A stretch of 64,000 bases of DNA from Chitinophagales bacterium (GTDB lineage: Bacteria > Bacteroidota > Bacteroidia > Chitinophagales > Saprospiraceae), in contig JAAFJN010000014.1 in assembly GCA_013298845.1 (NCBI GenBank), positions 47,555 through 111,554 of the forward strand. The letters run 5' to 3'. This document shows positions 34,204 through 44,001 of this stretch, piece by piece. Position 1 is the first letter of the stretch. Every line of letters starts with the position of its first letter. The notes beneath the pieces were generated by a model. The model ran no database searches. It worked only from the letters and a program-made list of their open reading frames with translations, and had not been told where the DNA came from. A program made the translations under genes and the position numbers.

Positions 34204-35244
34204 TTATTTATCCTGCGAGGCGAACGTCAACGTCATTTCATCGGCGTTCATAGTGGCTGTAACGCCGTAAGGCAACACGCATTGGTCGGAAATATGCCCA
34301 AACGGCGCGCCATAATACACCGGAATACCCAGCGGTGCCAACCGATCTTGCAGGCATTCCCGCAGGGTTAGCGTGGGCGTGTCGCCTTTTTGAATACAAT
34401 CGGAAAATACCCCCAACACAATACCACTGGCTTCGCGCAAATCGGAACCGTGAATCAACTGCGTCAGCAAACGATCTACCCGGTAAGGAGCCTCCCCTAT
34501 TTCTTCCATAAAAACGAGGTGATCTTTGTATTGGGGGGCAAAATCAGTGCCGATCATACTGGCCAACAACGTCAGGTTGCCGCCAATCAGGGGACCTTGC
34601 GCCACGCCGGGATGAATCACGTAAGGTTCATAATCCGGGGTGAGGCGCATATTTTGGTAAAAAGGCGGCATGGTAACCGGTCCCGGTATCCCCTCCAACA
34701 AACTGCGTTGAATGTACCGCAACGTAAATTCGGTCATATCGCCGCCGCCGACCTGTCCGTGAAACGAAACCAGGCGCGCCCGTTGGTACAAAGCAATGTG
34801 CAACGCCGTAATATCGCTGTACCCAATGAGCGGTTTGGGGTGGTTGCGAATCAGGTCCATATCCAGCAAGTGCAGGATGCGGGTGCACCCGTATCCGCCG
34901 CGCACGCACCAGATAGCATCAATCGTGGGGTCCAGAAAAGCGTTGTGGATATCGGCAACGCGATCGGCATCGCTGCCCGCCAGGTACCCTTTTTGGTCGC
35001 GCAGGTGTTGGCCGGGCAGTACCTTAAAGCCCATCGCTTTAAGGTTATTCAATGCTTTGTCAATTTTAGCGCTGGTGGGCGGGCTGGAAGGGGCAATTAG
35101 CGCCACGGTGGCTCCTTCCCGAATTTTGGCCGGTAAAATCAATTTTTTTTTCTTGTTTTTGTGGTTTTCGCCAACGGATGGCACATTGGCCAAAGCCGCA
35201 GCGACCGTTGCCATAGAATTATGTATAAAAGCACGTCGAAACAT
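34204..35244 (-). CDS. S66 family LD-carboxypeptidase-like serine peptidase
   Basis: 346 residues from ATG 35244; twelve more codons lie upstream in frame. The N-terminal RRAFIHNSMATVAAALA resembles a Tat or Sec export signal. The S66 core shows GATVALIAPSSPP, WCVRGGYGCTRIL, the nucleophile elbow LIGYSDITAL, the glutamate region FMEEIGEAPYRVDRLL and the histidine in PFGHISDQCVLPYG. The family removes the terminal D-Ala from tetrapeptide stems during murein recycling (LdcA) or cleaves microcin C7 (MccF). Length and context favour the murein role. It is divergent from the Hbd gene. Confidence 0.88.
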   Translation of the reverse strand: MFRRAFIHNSMATVAAALANVPSVGENHKNKKKKLILPAKIREGATVALIAPSSPPTSAKIDKALNNLKAMGFKVLPGQHLRDQKGYLAGSDADRVADIHNAFLDPTIDAIWCVRGGYGCTRILHLLDMDLIRNHPKPLIGYSDITALHIALYQRARLVSFHGQVGGGDMTEFTLRYIQRSLLEGIPGPVTMPPFYQNMRLTPDYEPYVIHPGVAQGPLIGGNLTLLASMIGTDFAPQYKDHLVFMEEIGEAPYRVDRLLTQLIHGSDLREASGIVLGVFSDCIQKGDTPTLTLRECLQDRLAPLGIPVYYGAPFGHISDQCVLPYGVTATMNADEMTLTFASQDK

Positions 35245-35256
35245 GGCGCAATATCT

Positions 35257-35264
35257 TACTTTTG
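35257..35264 (+). promoter_or_regulatory. -7 element of the hydroxybutyryl-CoA dehydrogenase gene
   Basis: TACTTTTG (TAnnTTTG) lies 68 bases before the start codon; no clear TTTG upstream. Confidence 0.4.
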
Positions 35265-35331
35265 CGGCGATTTTGACCAAGTGATGGTGAAATAATCACT
35301 TTACTTCATTGTCACTAAATTTTACCTAACC

Positions 35332-36222
35332 ATGCAACACATTTCAGTAATTGGTGCCGGTACAATGGGCAATGGCATTGCTCACGTATTTGCCCAGCAC
35401 GGCTTTCAAGTAAATTTGATCGACGTTTCTCCCGCCGCTTTGGAAAAAGCCCTGGCGACGATTAGTAAAAACCTGGACCGCCAGGTGGCCAAAGGAAGTT
35501 TGACCGAAGCCGATAAAGCCGCAACATTGGGTCGTATCACCACGGTGACCGAATTAGACAAAGGTGTTGTTTCGGCGGATTTAGTGGTGGAAGCGGCCAC
35601 CGAAAATATTGACCTCAAACTGAGTATCTTTGGCAATATTGATGCCGTAGCCCCGGCAAAAGCCATTTTGGCGTCCAATACCTCCAGCATTAGCATTACC
35701 CGGATTGCGGCGGCCACCACCCGCCCCGACAAAGTAATTGGTATGCACTTTATGAATCCGGTGCCGGTGATGAAATTGGTAGAGGTCATTCGCGGATACG
35801 CGACCTCCGACGAGGTTACGGCACAAATTATGGACTTGTCGCGCCAGTTGAACAAAGTACCGGTGGAAGTCAATGATTATCCCGGGTTTGTGGCCAACCG
35901 CATCCTGATGCCGATGATTAACGAAGCCATTTACACCTTGTACGAAGGCGTGAGTGGCGTTGAAGAAATTGATACGGTGATGAAATTGGGCATGGCGCAC
36001 CCGATGGGTCCTTTACAATTGGCCGATTTTATTGGCCTGGACGTTTGTTTAGCCATTCTGCGGGTTTTGCAAGATGGTTTTGGCAACCCCAAATACGCAC
36101 CGTGTCCTTTGTTGGTGAATATGGTGACCGCCGGAAAATTAGGGGCCAAAAAAGGAGAAGGATTTTACACCTACACCGCAGGTTCGAAAGATTTGATAGT
36201 GGCACCGCAGTTTAAAAAATAA
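35332..36222 (+). CDS. hbd: 3-hydroxybutyryl-CoA dehydrogenase
   Basis: 296 residues, normal for the stand-alone short enzyme. The NAD-binding motif is VIGAGTMGNG (residues 6-15). LIDVSPAALEKAL follows, then AILASNTSSISIT, the catalytic-histidine region VIGMHFMNPVPVMKLVE and the C-terminal domain NDYPGFVANRILMPMINEA with GPLQLADFIGLD. It interconverts 3-hydroxybutyryl-CoA and acetoacetyl-CoA in fatty acid, aromatic acid or polyhydroxybutyrate metabolism. No partner thiolase or crotonase gene is near. Divergent from the S66 peptidase. Confidence 0.93.
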   Translation: MQHISVIGAGTMGNGIAHVFAQHGFQVNLIDVSPAALEKALATISKNLDRQVAKGSLTEADKAATLGRITTVTELDKGVVSADLVVEAATENIDLKLSIFGNIDAVAPAKAILASNTSSISITRIAAATTRPDKVIGMHFMNPVPVMKLVEVIRGYATSDEVTAQIMDLSRQLNKVPVEVNDYPGFVANRILMPMINEAIYTLYEGVSGVEEIDTVMKLGMAHPMGPLQLADFIGLDVCLAILRVLQDGFGNPKYAPCPLLVNMVTAGKLGAKKGEGFYTYTAGSKDLIVAPQFKK

Positions 36223-36248
36223 CATCTAAAAAAACGGGGAAAGGATAC

Positions 36249-39200
36249 TTATTGGTTCTTTCCCCACCATTTTCCAATACCCGCTACCATTTCTTTGTAA
36301 GAATCAAAATCTTTGGAAAAGGTAGCCCCTACCCCAAAAGTACTCCTGATACCCTCAAACCGGCCATCTGTGTTGGGTTCGGTGCGCTGGTAGGCGCGTA
36401 ATTTCCACTGTTTGGCCCGGTTAGGCTGGTATTCTACGACCACGTCTTCGCCCTGGAAACTACTGTTGTTGTAACCCGACGGACTGGAATTGGCCCCATT
36501 TTCGCCCAATCCGAACATGGTACCGACCCGAATTGTAATGCGGTTATCGGCAAAAGAACTACTCATCCGTAAAATCAGGTTGCGCTCGGCTTCCGCCTGA
36601 CCGCCCAAACCCAAAATTGTACTGTTTTGGTAATCAATATCAATGTCAAAATTGGATACCGAATTACCAAATAACTCGGAAAAGAAATCGGAAGCATACC
36701 GCGACAACTGGCTGCTCATGAACTGCGTTAAAGTGCTGATTTGGGCATCCAGCGACGAAGGGATAAAGTTCCCCTGCGGTAAAAAAGTACCAAAAACAAT
36801 GAGACCAAACACCTGACGGTTCAACTCATTGGGATCTTGTTGTAATAGCCGCAATCGGTTGTCCACGTAGGTGCGCAACTGCGGTGTAATGGTCGGAAAC
36901 TCCAGATTAAACGTAATGGTTGGTTTAAATAAATCCCCCGTGAGGTACATGATCAAATCTACCGGCGCGGAGGTATTGGCCAACGCCTGCAATTCCGTAC
37001 CACCGGCAACCGCCAATTCTTCCTGTAACAGGTTCGACATGGGGGTATTTTCGCGATAACGGGTTGTAATATTGATCGTCGCCTGGTAAGGATCTCCGTA
37101 CCACGAAATAGTACCGCCCCGGTCCATTTTAAAGGGTTTATTGACCAAATTAACCAGGGTAAACAGGTATTCGCCCCGATCAAAGGTATAATTACCAAAC
37201 ATATTAAAATCACCTTCGCGGTTAATAATCACCGAAATATCGCCATTACCCCAACCCGAAATAATATCGCCCGCGGCTTCGTCAAAAATCATCCTGACTT
37301 CGGCTTGTTGGGTGAGGGTGAGGTTCATTTCTACACTTAAACCTTTCAAATCATTGGCCGAAAACCGCTTGGTAGCGCTCGTGGGATTGGTGGGCACGGG
37401 TGTATCCAGCGTTTTGCCATCGGGTAGTTTAAAAATGATAAATTTGGCTTCTTTTACTTCGGTTTCGGTCGTAATGGGGATATTGAGCACCGTTCCGGGG
37501 CCGGTAACCGCATCCACTTTGATATCCGTTTTGGAAAAAGTGCCCCCAAATTTGGCGGTAAACGCCCCCACTCCTTTGCCATAATACACCGGATTTTCGT
37601 TTTTGGTGGTATTCATGAGCACAAAGTTGCGGTTGGGAGACGAGACCTCGCAGTCAATCCGCCAGCGGCGAAATAAATTGTGCCGAACGCCTCCTTTTAC
37701 AAACGCCATGTTGCCCTGGGTACTGTCGTACACCGTATCTTTTTCGGCCCAAATCCGGTCATCGGTGAGGATTACCTTTTGGTTTTTAACGTAAAAAGGG
37801 GTATTTAGATAATCAATTTTAAAACTGCCATCTCGAATGAGGCCGAACCCATCAAGTCCAATTTCGGTGTTTTTTCCCTGAATTTTGCCGTATAATTTGG
37901 TATCCAGATCAAATTGGCCTTTCATATTGGATACACCGGGCACCAATTGTTGAATAATATCCATTGGGAAATTGGTGGCCACAATATCGCTGTACAGGCC
38001 ATCGGGGTTCAATTCTTTATCAATGTACACCGAGTGTTGGCGGGTTTTGCCACCCATAAGCCAGCCACCGGTGGTTGTCATCACAAAATCCCGGTCGTGC
38101 GACGAAATTTTCCAATCCAGCGGATGTTGTAAATCGGCCATGGAAAGGTTACCGTCAATACGTCCGTACGGTTTTTTATTCACAAAAATGGTATCGGTAG
38201 CGACGCCCATTTCGATGCCGCGCATTTCAAAAACATCCTGAATTTGGACGCCAAAATCCGATAATTTACCGCTGTACGTGAGTCCACGCACGGGGACAAT
38301 TTCGTTAACAAAATTGAGGTCAAAATTGGTTAATTCCAATTTAATCCCTTTCCCGTTGTTAATACCGGCTAATTCCATACGGCGCAGCGGGCCGTTTTCG
38401 AGCATTAGCCCGTTAATATCAATGTATTTAGGGCCAAAACGGATGTAGTTTTGTTGATTAATGGCCCATTTAAACCCAAAAAGGTCAAACTTGGAGTCTT
38501 TAATCCGCATTTCCCACAAAGAGTCCACGACCTTTAGTTCACCTTTCAAATCAACCCCTTTTACCCCGGCCCCGGGATCATCGCTGACGATTTTGATTTG
38601 GGCTACGTCATCTTTAAGTGCGGCGGTTAAGTTGATACTGGAAAGGCTGTACCGATTGGAGAGTTTTACCTTGGGCAGATTTAATTTCAGGACCGCTTTA
38701 TTGCGTTCACTGCGCCAGTTAAACAAAATATTATCAAACACTTTGCCCGCGTATTTAATACTGGGCAGGTGCATATACATTTCGGAAATACCATTGCGCC
38801 CGTCAATTTGTCCCCCAATGGACACGTCGCGGATGGTGTCTAATTTAGGATCAATCAAACGCGTAAGCCCTTTGGTATTGTTGATGTACAAACCAAAGCG
38901 GTAGAGATCGGTAATTTCGGTAGAGTCGTACCGCGGTAGGTTTAGTTGCGCCGCAAGCGTGGGATAAAACTTGCTAATTAACTGCAAAAACCGCGAAGGG
39001 GCTTTGCTGAGCACAAAATTCCCGTCAATACTGGCCGCCAAAAAGTCGGAGCGAAAAGCAAAATGCCTAAAGTCCTGCGCCTGAAAATTAGATTCAAACC
39101 GAATGGAATCAATGTGGTGCACGATGCTATCGTTTTGGACGATTTTGAGGTCATACACCGAGGCAATTCCGGCTAAATCGGCCACATTTTCACCCGTTAA

Positions 39201-41249
39201 ACGCACATTATCAATAAATGCCGACACCACGAGATTTTCTTTGGTTAAATTTAACCGACCAAGATCGAGGCGATTAATCCGGGCGTCAAAAACGTAGATG
39301 GGCGTGGTATCTTGTAAATTCACTTCTCCCCGGAAGGTGAAATCAATGTTAGGGTCCTGAATTCCCATGTCTCCTTTAAACAACGATTCGCTCACCACCC
39401 CATCAATACGCAAGGCCTTGTAGGTGTACCCTCTAAATTGCAGGGTATCCACGGTGCCTTTGATATTGGCCTTCATACTTTCTTTGGTCAAACCTTTAGA
39501 GCCGGGCAAAATACTTACGTGAAACGAGGTTTTCCCGAGGTCTTTATTCCCGGTGATAGCCCCTAAATCCAGCGATTCCATGTTTAATTTACCCGAATAG
39601 GTGGCTTTTTTGTTGCCCCCGGTCATATCGAGTTTCATGTCGAGGTCACCATTACCGAGGTTAGTGGTCAACTTGCCCAGTACAACGTGGTTCGTGCCAA
39701 ATAACATGTTGTACGTTCCGGCAAACCGAACAGTACCCAAACGTTCGAGGTTGGCGGGTATTTTCAGGGAAGGCACCAATTGGCGCAGGGCCGGAATGTC
39801 TAATTGTAACCGATTGACATCAAACTCCATCCGCATCACGTCTTTACCCCTGGCAAGGTCGTCGCCGTCAAAATCAAAACTCACGTCCAGCGCCTTTCCT
39901 ACTTTAATTTGCAATTTGCGGGCATCCAGGCGATTAATTTTACCTTTAATAACGCCCGACAATTCGATATCGGTGCCTTGGTTTTTTTTGAGGATATCGT
40001 TATTGGCCAAGGACGCGTCAAAAAAGGCCGCATCGTAAGGGTGAATTTTTGATCCCGGTTTAAGACGGGCCTCCAGGTAAACTTTTTCCTTAAAATCTTT
40101 TAAATCAGCGCGCTCCTTAAACCGAACCAGCATTGTATCGCCCAACGAGGTTCGGGGGGTGTTTAACTGCATTCCGTACAAAGCGATGGTACCGGAATCG
40201 GCGAGCATTTTTTGGGCGACGAACTGTTGCAAAACAAAACCCGACTGCTCTTTTAAGGAAAATTGCCGCAAAGCGCCTTCAAGGTTCAAATCGGAGTCAA
40301 ATCTCAGACTATCGGCCCCAAAATTAATATCAAAAAAACGCAGGTGGTTAAAATCCATTACACCATCTGGCGTGGTTTTGGCCGGGGAGATATGCGTCCG
40401 GTCCATCATAACAGATGACTCGCTAATTTGAAACCGGTTAATCGAAAAGCGGAATGGTTTTGCGGGAGCCTTTACCTGCCCCACCGAATCCACCGCACTT
40501 GTTTTTACGGGTTTGGGTGGCATTGGCTTTTTGTCCCGTTCCTGATAATCAAACCTCAAACCAGTCACCTCCACTTGCTCAAAATCGGCGATTTTAGAAG
40601 GCACATCAAGGTTATTGATCTGGAGATAGGCTTTGGGTAAAATAATTTTTACGGTATTGCCATTCACATCGTTATCCTGGAGAATCACGACATCAGTGAG
40701 GCGCAAATTGCGCACTTTTATCTGAAACGGCTTCTTGTCTTTTTTAGGTTTATTGGTATTGGAACTCGAAAAATAATCGAGGAAAAAGTCGTAATTATAA
40801 TCGTATTCCCCTTCGTACCGGCGGGTGTACACCCGGGCGCGACTGAGGGTGACATCGGCAAATTCGAGTTTATTGCTGAGCGCACTAAAAAAGTTGCCTT
40901 GTACCCCGGCGCTTAACTGACCGGCGTAGAGCAAAGTATCCCCGTGTAAATCAGCGATAAAGACTTGTTCGAGTACAAGGTTATCAAAAAATGCGATATC
41001 GACGTGTCCAATGGTGACCGTCGTCTTCAGTTCTTCGGAAAGGTAGTTGGAAATACGGGTAATGAGCCAGTTTTGTACTGTTGAAGATTGTAACGTAAAA
41101 TAGAGCGCCAGAATAAGAAGCAGAAAAACAAACGCAATATTTTCAATTTTACGCCAAATACGCAAAAGAATGCCCAGAAACAGCATCGTCTTGCCGGGCT
41201 TCGGCAACTCCGGCTGTGGATATTGTTCCTGTGGGTGAATCAAACTCAT
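36249..41249 (-). CDS. tamB: Translocation and assembly module protein TamB (DUF490)
   Basis: 1,666 residues. A single inner-membrane helix (ENIAFVFLLLILALYFTL, ~residues 36-53) is followed by AsmA-like N-terminal repeats (TTVTIGHVDIAFFDNLVLEQ) and a very long beta-rich stretch of alternating hydrophobic residues. The C-terminal ~450 residues are the TamB/DUF490 domain, with YGDPYQATINITTRYRENTP, TFNLEFPTITPQLRTYVDNR and the closing ATFSKDFDSYKEM. It forms a groove across the periplasm that moves lipids or outer-membrane proteins. The TamA-type partner (BamA paralog) is not in the window. It is longer than the ~1,250 residues of E. coli TamB, as usual in Bacteroidota. Confidence 0.93.
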   Translation of the reverse strand: MSLIHPQEQYPQPELPKPGKTMLFLGILLRIWRKIENIAFVFLLLILALYFTLQSSTVQNWLITRISNYLSEELKTTVTIGHVDIAFFDNLVLEQVFIADLHGDTLLYAGQLSAGVQGNFFSALSNKLEFADVTLSRARVYTRRYEGEYDYNYDFFLDYFSSSNTNKPKKDKKPFQIKVRNLRLTDVVILQDNDVNGNTVKIILPKAYLQINNLDVPSKIADFEQVEVTGLRFDYQERDKKPMPPKPVKTSAVDSVGQVKAPAKPFRFSINRFQISESSVMMDRTHISPAKTTPDGVMDFNHLRFFDINFGADSLRFDSDLNLEGALRQFSLKEQSGFVLQQFVAQKMLADSGTIALYGMQLNTPRTSLGDTMLVRFKERADLKDFKEKVYLEARLKPGSKIHPYDAAFFDASLANNDILKKNQGTDIELSGVIKGKINRLDARKLQIKVGKALDVSFDFDGDDLARGKDVMRMEFDVNRLQLDIPALRQLVPSLKIPANLERLGTVRFAGTYNMLFGTNHVVLGKLTTNLGNGDLDMKLDMTGGNKKATYSGKLNMESLDLGAITGNKDLGKTSFHVSILPGSKGLTKESMKANIKGTVDTLQFRGYTYKALRIDGVVSESLFKGDMGIQDPNIDFTFRGEVNLQDTTPIYVFDARINRLDLGRLNLTKENLVVSAFIDNVRLTGENVADLAGIASVYDLKIVQNDSIVHHIDSIRFESNFQAQDFRHFAFRSDFLAASIDGNFVLSKAPSRFLQLISKFYPTLAAQLNLPRYDSTEITDLYRFGLYINNTKGLTRLIDPKLDTIRDVSIGGQIDGRNGISEMYMHLPSIKYAGKVFDNILFNWRSERNKAVLKLNLPKVKLSNRYSLSSINLTAALKDDVAQIKIVSDDPGAGVKGVDLKGELKVVDSLWEMRIKDSKFDLFGFKWAINQQNYIRFGPKYIDINGLMLENGPLRRMELAGINNGKGIKLELTNFDLNFVNEIVPVRGLTYSGKLSDFGVQIQDVFEMRGIEMGVATDTIFVNKKPYGRIDGNLSMADLQHPLDWKISSHDRDFVMTTTGGWLMGGKTRQHSVYIDKELNPDGLYSDIVATNFPMDIIQQLVPGVSNMKGQFDLDTKLYGKIQGKNTEIGLDGFGLIRDGSFKIDYLNTPFYVKNQKVILTDDRIWAEKDTVYDSTQGNMAFVKGGVRHNLFRRWRIDCEVSSPNRNFVLMNTTKNENPVYYGKGVGAFTAKFGGTFSKTDIKVDAVTGPGTVLNIPITTETEVKEAKFIIFKLPDGKTLDTPVPTNPTSATKRFSANDLKGLSVEMNLTLTQQAEVRMIFDEAAGDIISGWGNGDISVIINREGDFNMFGNYTFDRGEYLFTLVNLVNKPFKMDRGGTISWYGDPYQATINITTRYRENTPMSNLLQEELAVAGGTELQALANTSAPVDLIMYLTGDLFKPTITFNLEFPTITPQLRTYVDNRLRLLQQDPNELNRQVFGLIVFGTFLPQGNFIPSSLDAQISTLTQFMSSQLSRYASDFFSELFGNSVSNFDIDIDYQNSTILGLGGQAEAERNLILRMSSSFADNRITIRVGTMFGLGENGANSSPSGYNNSSFQGEDVVVEYQPNRAKQWKLRAYQRTEPNTDGRFEGIRSTFGVGATFSKDFDSYKEMVAGIGKWWGKNQ

Positions 41250-41483
41250 GCTTATTTGTTCAGTTATGTGCTTAATGCGGGCAAAATGGGCACAAAGATA
41301 GGTGAAAACTATCAGGGCCGTTTCGATTCAATGTTATTATTATCCAAAGAAATCCCTTTCTGTATTAACGAAAATGGTGCCAAAATCGTGCCCGGGTTAC
41401 GTCAGGAGCCGGTCAAAAAACACTTGTATACTACGCCTTGCGTATATTTGCGAAATTATCCGCTCATTTGACTTAAAAGCACC

Positions 41484-42509
41484 ATGAAAAAGCAAATTTT
41501 AGGGGCATTGGTTCTACTCTTATTTTCCCATTGCAGTCTTAAAAAATACAACCCGGAGTACCGTTTTGACCCAACGCGGACCCCGGCTGCCCCAGACTAT
41601 AGCCGGCCCGATAACTGGGCGGCGCTGCCCCAAAAATCGGACCCGGCAGACCGCGTACCCAAAGGACTCCCAGCCGCCCAAACGGATACTACCGTGGATA
41701 TCTTTTTTTTACACCCAACTACCCTGTTGCCCAACCATAAAAACGGTGACGTTTGGAATGCGTCGTTACAAGATCAAAAACTCAACGAAACAACCGATAA
41801 AAGCCCCATTTTGTACCAGGCATCGGCCTTTAATGGCGCGGGCAAAGTGTATGCTCCCCGTTATCGGCAAGCCCATTACTGGAGTTTTTTCTCCGGCGAC
41901 AAGGCATCGGCCAAACAGGCATTGGATATTGCCTACGCTGATGTTGCGGCAGCATTTGACTATTATCTGAAAGAATACAACCACGGGCGGCCTTTTATCA
42001 TAGCCAGTCATAGCCAAGGCGCACGGCACGCCATTCAACTCATCAAAGAGAAGATCGAAAATACCCCGCTCCAACAACAATTGGTCGTTGCTTACATTGC
42101 GGGATGGCCCGTTATCCAAGGGGAGTTTAAACAACTGCCGCCCTGTACAACGCCCACCGAGACCGGCTGCTTTTGTTCGTGGCGGACCTTTGAACGCAAC
42201 TACGGCCTGAAACACGCCGCCGAAGACAACGTGGTAGTTACCAATCCGGTGAATTGGCACCTCGGCGAAGGGAAAGGCGCGCCCAAAACGGAAAATAAAG
42301 GAGCAGTACTGAAGGACTTTGACAAAGTTTTTCCGGGAATCTGCGATGCGGAAGGCCACCGGGGCGTTCTGTTGTGCACAAAACCAAAATTTCCCGGCAG
42401 CATCCTGCTGCGCCGGAAAAATTACCACATTGGGGACATCAATCTGTATTATATGGACATTCGGGAGAATGCCATTTTACGCGCCAATGCGTTTCAAAGC
42501 AAAAAATAA
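41484..42509 (+). CDS. DUF3089 lipoprotein, alpha/beta-hydrolase fold
   Basis: 341 residues. A lipoprotein-type signal (MKKQILGALVLLLFSHC) precedes the DUF3089 domain: TVDIFFLHPTTLLPN, VYAPRYRQAHYWSFF, a lipase-type nucleophile elbow ASHSQGARHA with serine 177, and CFCSWRTFERNYG with HIGDINLYYMDIRENA at the end. These features indicate a serine hydrolase with an aspartate/histidine pair, probably anchored in the periplasm or outer membrane. Biological substrate unknown. It ends 11 bases before the convergent peroxiredoxin-like gene. Confidence 0.87.
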   Translation: MKKQILGALVLLLFSHCSLKKYNPEYRFDPTRTPAAPDYSRPDNWAALPQKSDPADRVPKGLPAAQTDTTVDIFFLHPTTLLPNHKNGDVWNASLQDQKLNETTDKSPILYQASAFNGAGKVYAPRYRQAHYWSFFSGDKASAKQALDIAYADVAAAFDYYLKEYNHGRPFIIASHSQGARHAIQLIKEKIENTPLQQQLVVAYIAGWPVIQGEFKQLPPCTTPTETGCFCSWRTFERNYGLKHAAEDNVVVTNPVNWHLGEGKGAPKTENKGAVLKDFDKVFPGICDAEGHRGVLLCTKPKFPGSILLRRKNYHIGDINLYYMDIRENAILRANAFQSKK

Positions 42510-42520
42510 AAACGAAGTGG

Positions 42521-43177
42521 TTATATTTTCACCTTACCCGTGATGGAATCGCGGGGCACAAGGCGAATTTTACAACCTACAGTTTTGGTGGTAGAAGGCA
42601 TTGGATCTTCGGCAACCATCAATTTGTGAACGGCATCTTCCACGTAGCGTTTTTTTACGCGGCTGGGAATTTCGGCATTGTCATCCACGGTGCCCGAATA
42701 ACGCACAATCCGATCGGCATCCAACACAAAAACGTGCGGGGTTCGGCTCGCCCCGAAGCGGGGAAATACGTGCTGAAGGGAATCGGAAAGGTAAGGGAAA
42801 GGGAATTTTTTTTCTTTTGCTTTGGCCATATTGGCCTGAGCATTATCGCCCGGATTGGCTTCCGGAGCGTTAGGGTTGATGGCAATCAGCGGGAAACCTT
42901 TATCCGCAAATTTTCGGTGTAAACTAATCAAGCGGTCTTCGTAAGCCTCCGCGTATGGGCAGTGGTTGCTGGTAAATACAACAATAAACCCTCGGGCATC
43001 CTTATAATCGGAAAGGGAAACGTAAGTACCATCGTAATTTTTTAATCGAAAATCAGCCGCTTGTTCACCAATAATATAACCGGTGTTTTTTTCGGATGAA
43101 TGAGAAGCGGGGGAAATCGCGCCAAAACCAATAAGTCCGGCCGCGAAGAGTGTAACCAACGGGAATAAACCTTTCAT
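42521..43177 (-). CDS. Exported peroxiredoxin/thioredoxin-fold protein with a single active-site cysteine
   Basis: 218 residues from the ATG at 43177 (the open frame extends 11 codons further). Signal peptide MKGLFPLVTLFAAGLIGFG. The AhpC/TSA-type domain has DFRLKNYDGTYVSLSDYKDARGFIVVF, the motif TSNHCPYAEAYEDRL and ASRTPHVFVLDAD. The CxxC of thioredoxins is CPYA here, so only one cysteine remains, as in one-Cys peroxiredoxin-like family members of Bacteroidota. It probably reduces peroxides or acts as a periplasmic redox protein. In tandem with the TlpA-type gene upstream, 115 bases apart. Confidence 0.85.
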   Translation of the reverse strand: MKGLFPLVTLFAAGLIGFGAISPASHSSEKNTGYIIGEQAADFRLKNYDGTYVSLSDYKDARGFIVVFTSNHCPYAEAYEDRLISLHRKFADKGFPLIAINPNAPEANPGDNAQANMAKAKEKKFPFPYLSDSLQHVFPRFGASRTPHVFVLDADRIVRYSGTVDDNAEIPSRVKKRYVEDAVHKLMVAEDPMPSTTKTVGCKIRLVPRDSITGKVKI

Positions 43178-43292
43178 AAAAATCTGAAAGTTAAAAAAGA
43201 AGGTGAACAATTGGATTAAAAAGAAAAAAAGTCTCGGTTATTCTACTTGGGTAGAACCTTCTTAACACGGAAAGATGGGGGTATTTGGCAGA

Positions 43293-43841
43293 TCACCTGC
43301 GGCGTTTGGCAACCACCACAGGTTTAGGGCCTAAAAAAGGTTTTACAAACTTTTCGAGGTCTTCAAAATTTTCAAATTCTGCGCGATGGGTGTCTTTTAT
43401 GTTGCCTTTCTGAAGAACCATCGTAAACGGTAGGCCACCGTCCCAATCGGCCACTACGCGGGGAACCCAGGCATCAGCATCCTGATCGGCCAGAACAACT
43501 ATTTCCAAATTGAGGGAGTGATCATCCAAAAACTTGTCGAGCCGTACTTTCAACTGACTTTTAAAATCCAGATTCACCATCACCACTTTAAGGTTTTGGG
43601 ACTGGTATTTTTCTTGTAGTTCGTTGAAATAGGGAACCTCTTTTACGCAAGGCGGGCAATAAGTTGCCCAAAAGTTGACGACAAGGGTTTGTCCTGCATA
43701 TTTACCCAGATGAGCATCCAGCTCATCATAGGTGTCGAACACTTTGTAGCGCTCGGCAGTTTTTGCCTTTTCCTGAGCCGCTAATGGTGCAGACCACAGC
43801 GCAAAGACAAGTATGAGTAAAGACGGGAAAAGCGATTGCAT
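43293..43841 (-). CDS. Periplasmic TlpA/ResA-type thioredoxin
   Basis: 182 residues from ATG 43841, at which the signal peptide MQSLFPSLLILVFALWSAPL begins; 15 more codons lie upstream in frame. The thioredoxin domain has TLVVNFWATYCPPCVKEVPY with the CPPC redox pair, VVMVNLDFKSQ and the cis-proline area GGLPFTMVLQKG. It should keep periplasmic thiols reduced, for example in cytochrome c maturation. The tail FLGPKPVVVAKRRR is basic. Two thioredoxin-fold genes lie side by side here. Confidence 0.9.
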   Translation of the reverse strand: MQSLFPSLLILVFALWSAPLAAQEKAKTAERYKVFDTYDELDAHLGKYAGQTLVVNFWATYCPPCVKEVPYFNELQEKYQSQNLKVVMVNLDFKSQLKVRLDKFLDDHSLNLEIVVLADQDADAWVPRVVADWDGGLPFTMVLQKGNIKDTHRAEFENFEDLEKFVKPFLGPKPVVVAKRRR

Positions 43842-43932
43842 GATTATTAAAAAAATTATACTTCGTTTTAATGAAATACAATGCAAGAAACAGCTATTTG
43901 TACATTGGTAGGGTGTACTTTAACAATTTTTT

Positions 43933-43980
43933 GCAAAAAAAATTGTGCCTGTTCGGAACATAGTCCCGAACAGGCACAAA
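43933..43980 (-). terminator. Terminator behind the zinc-ribbon protein gene
   Basis: A 14-bp perfect stem (TTGTGCCTGTTCGG with CCGAACAGGCACAA) and 9-base loop are followed on the minus strand by a T8 tract. Confidence 0.9.
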
Positions 43981-44001
43981 ATCAACTGTTTACACATAAT
44001 C

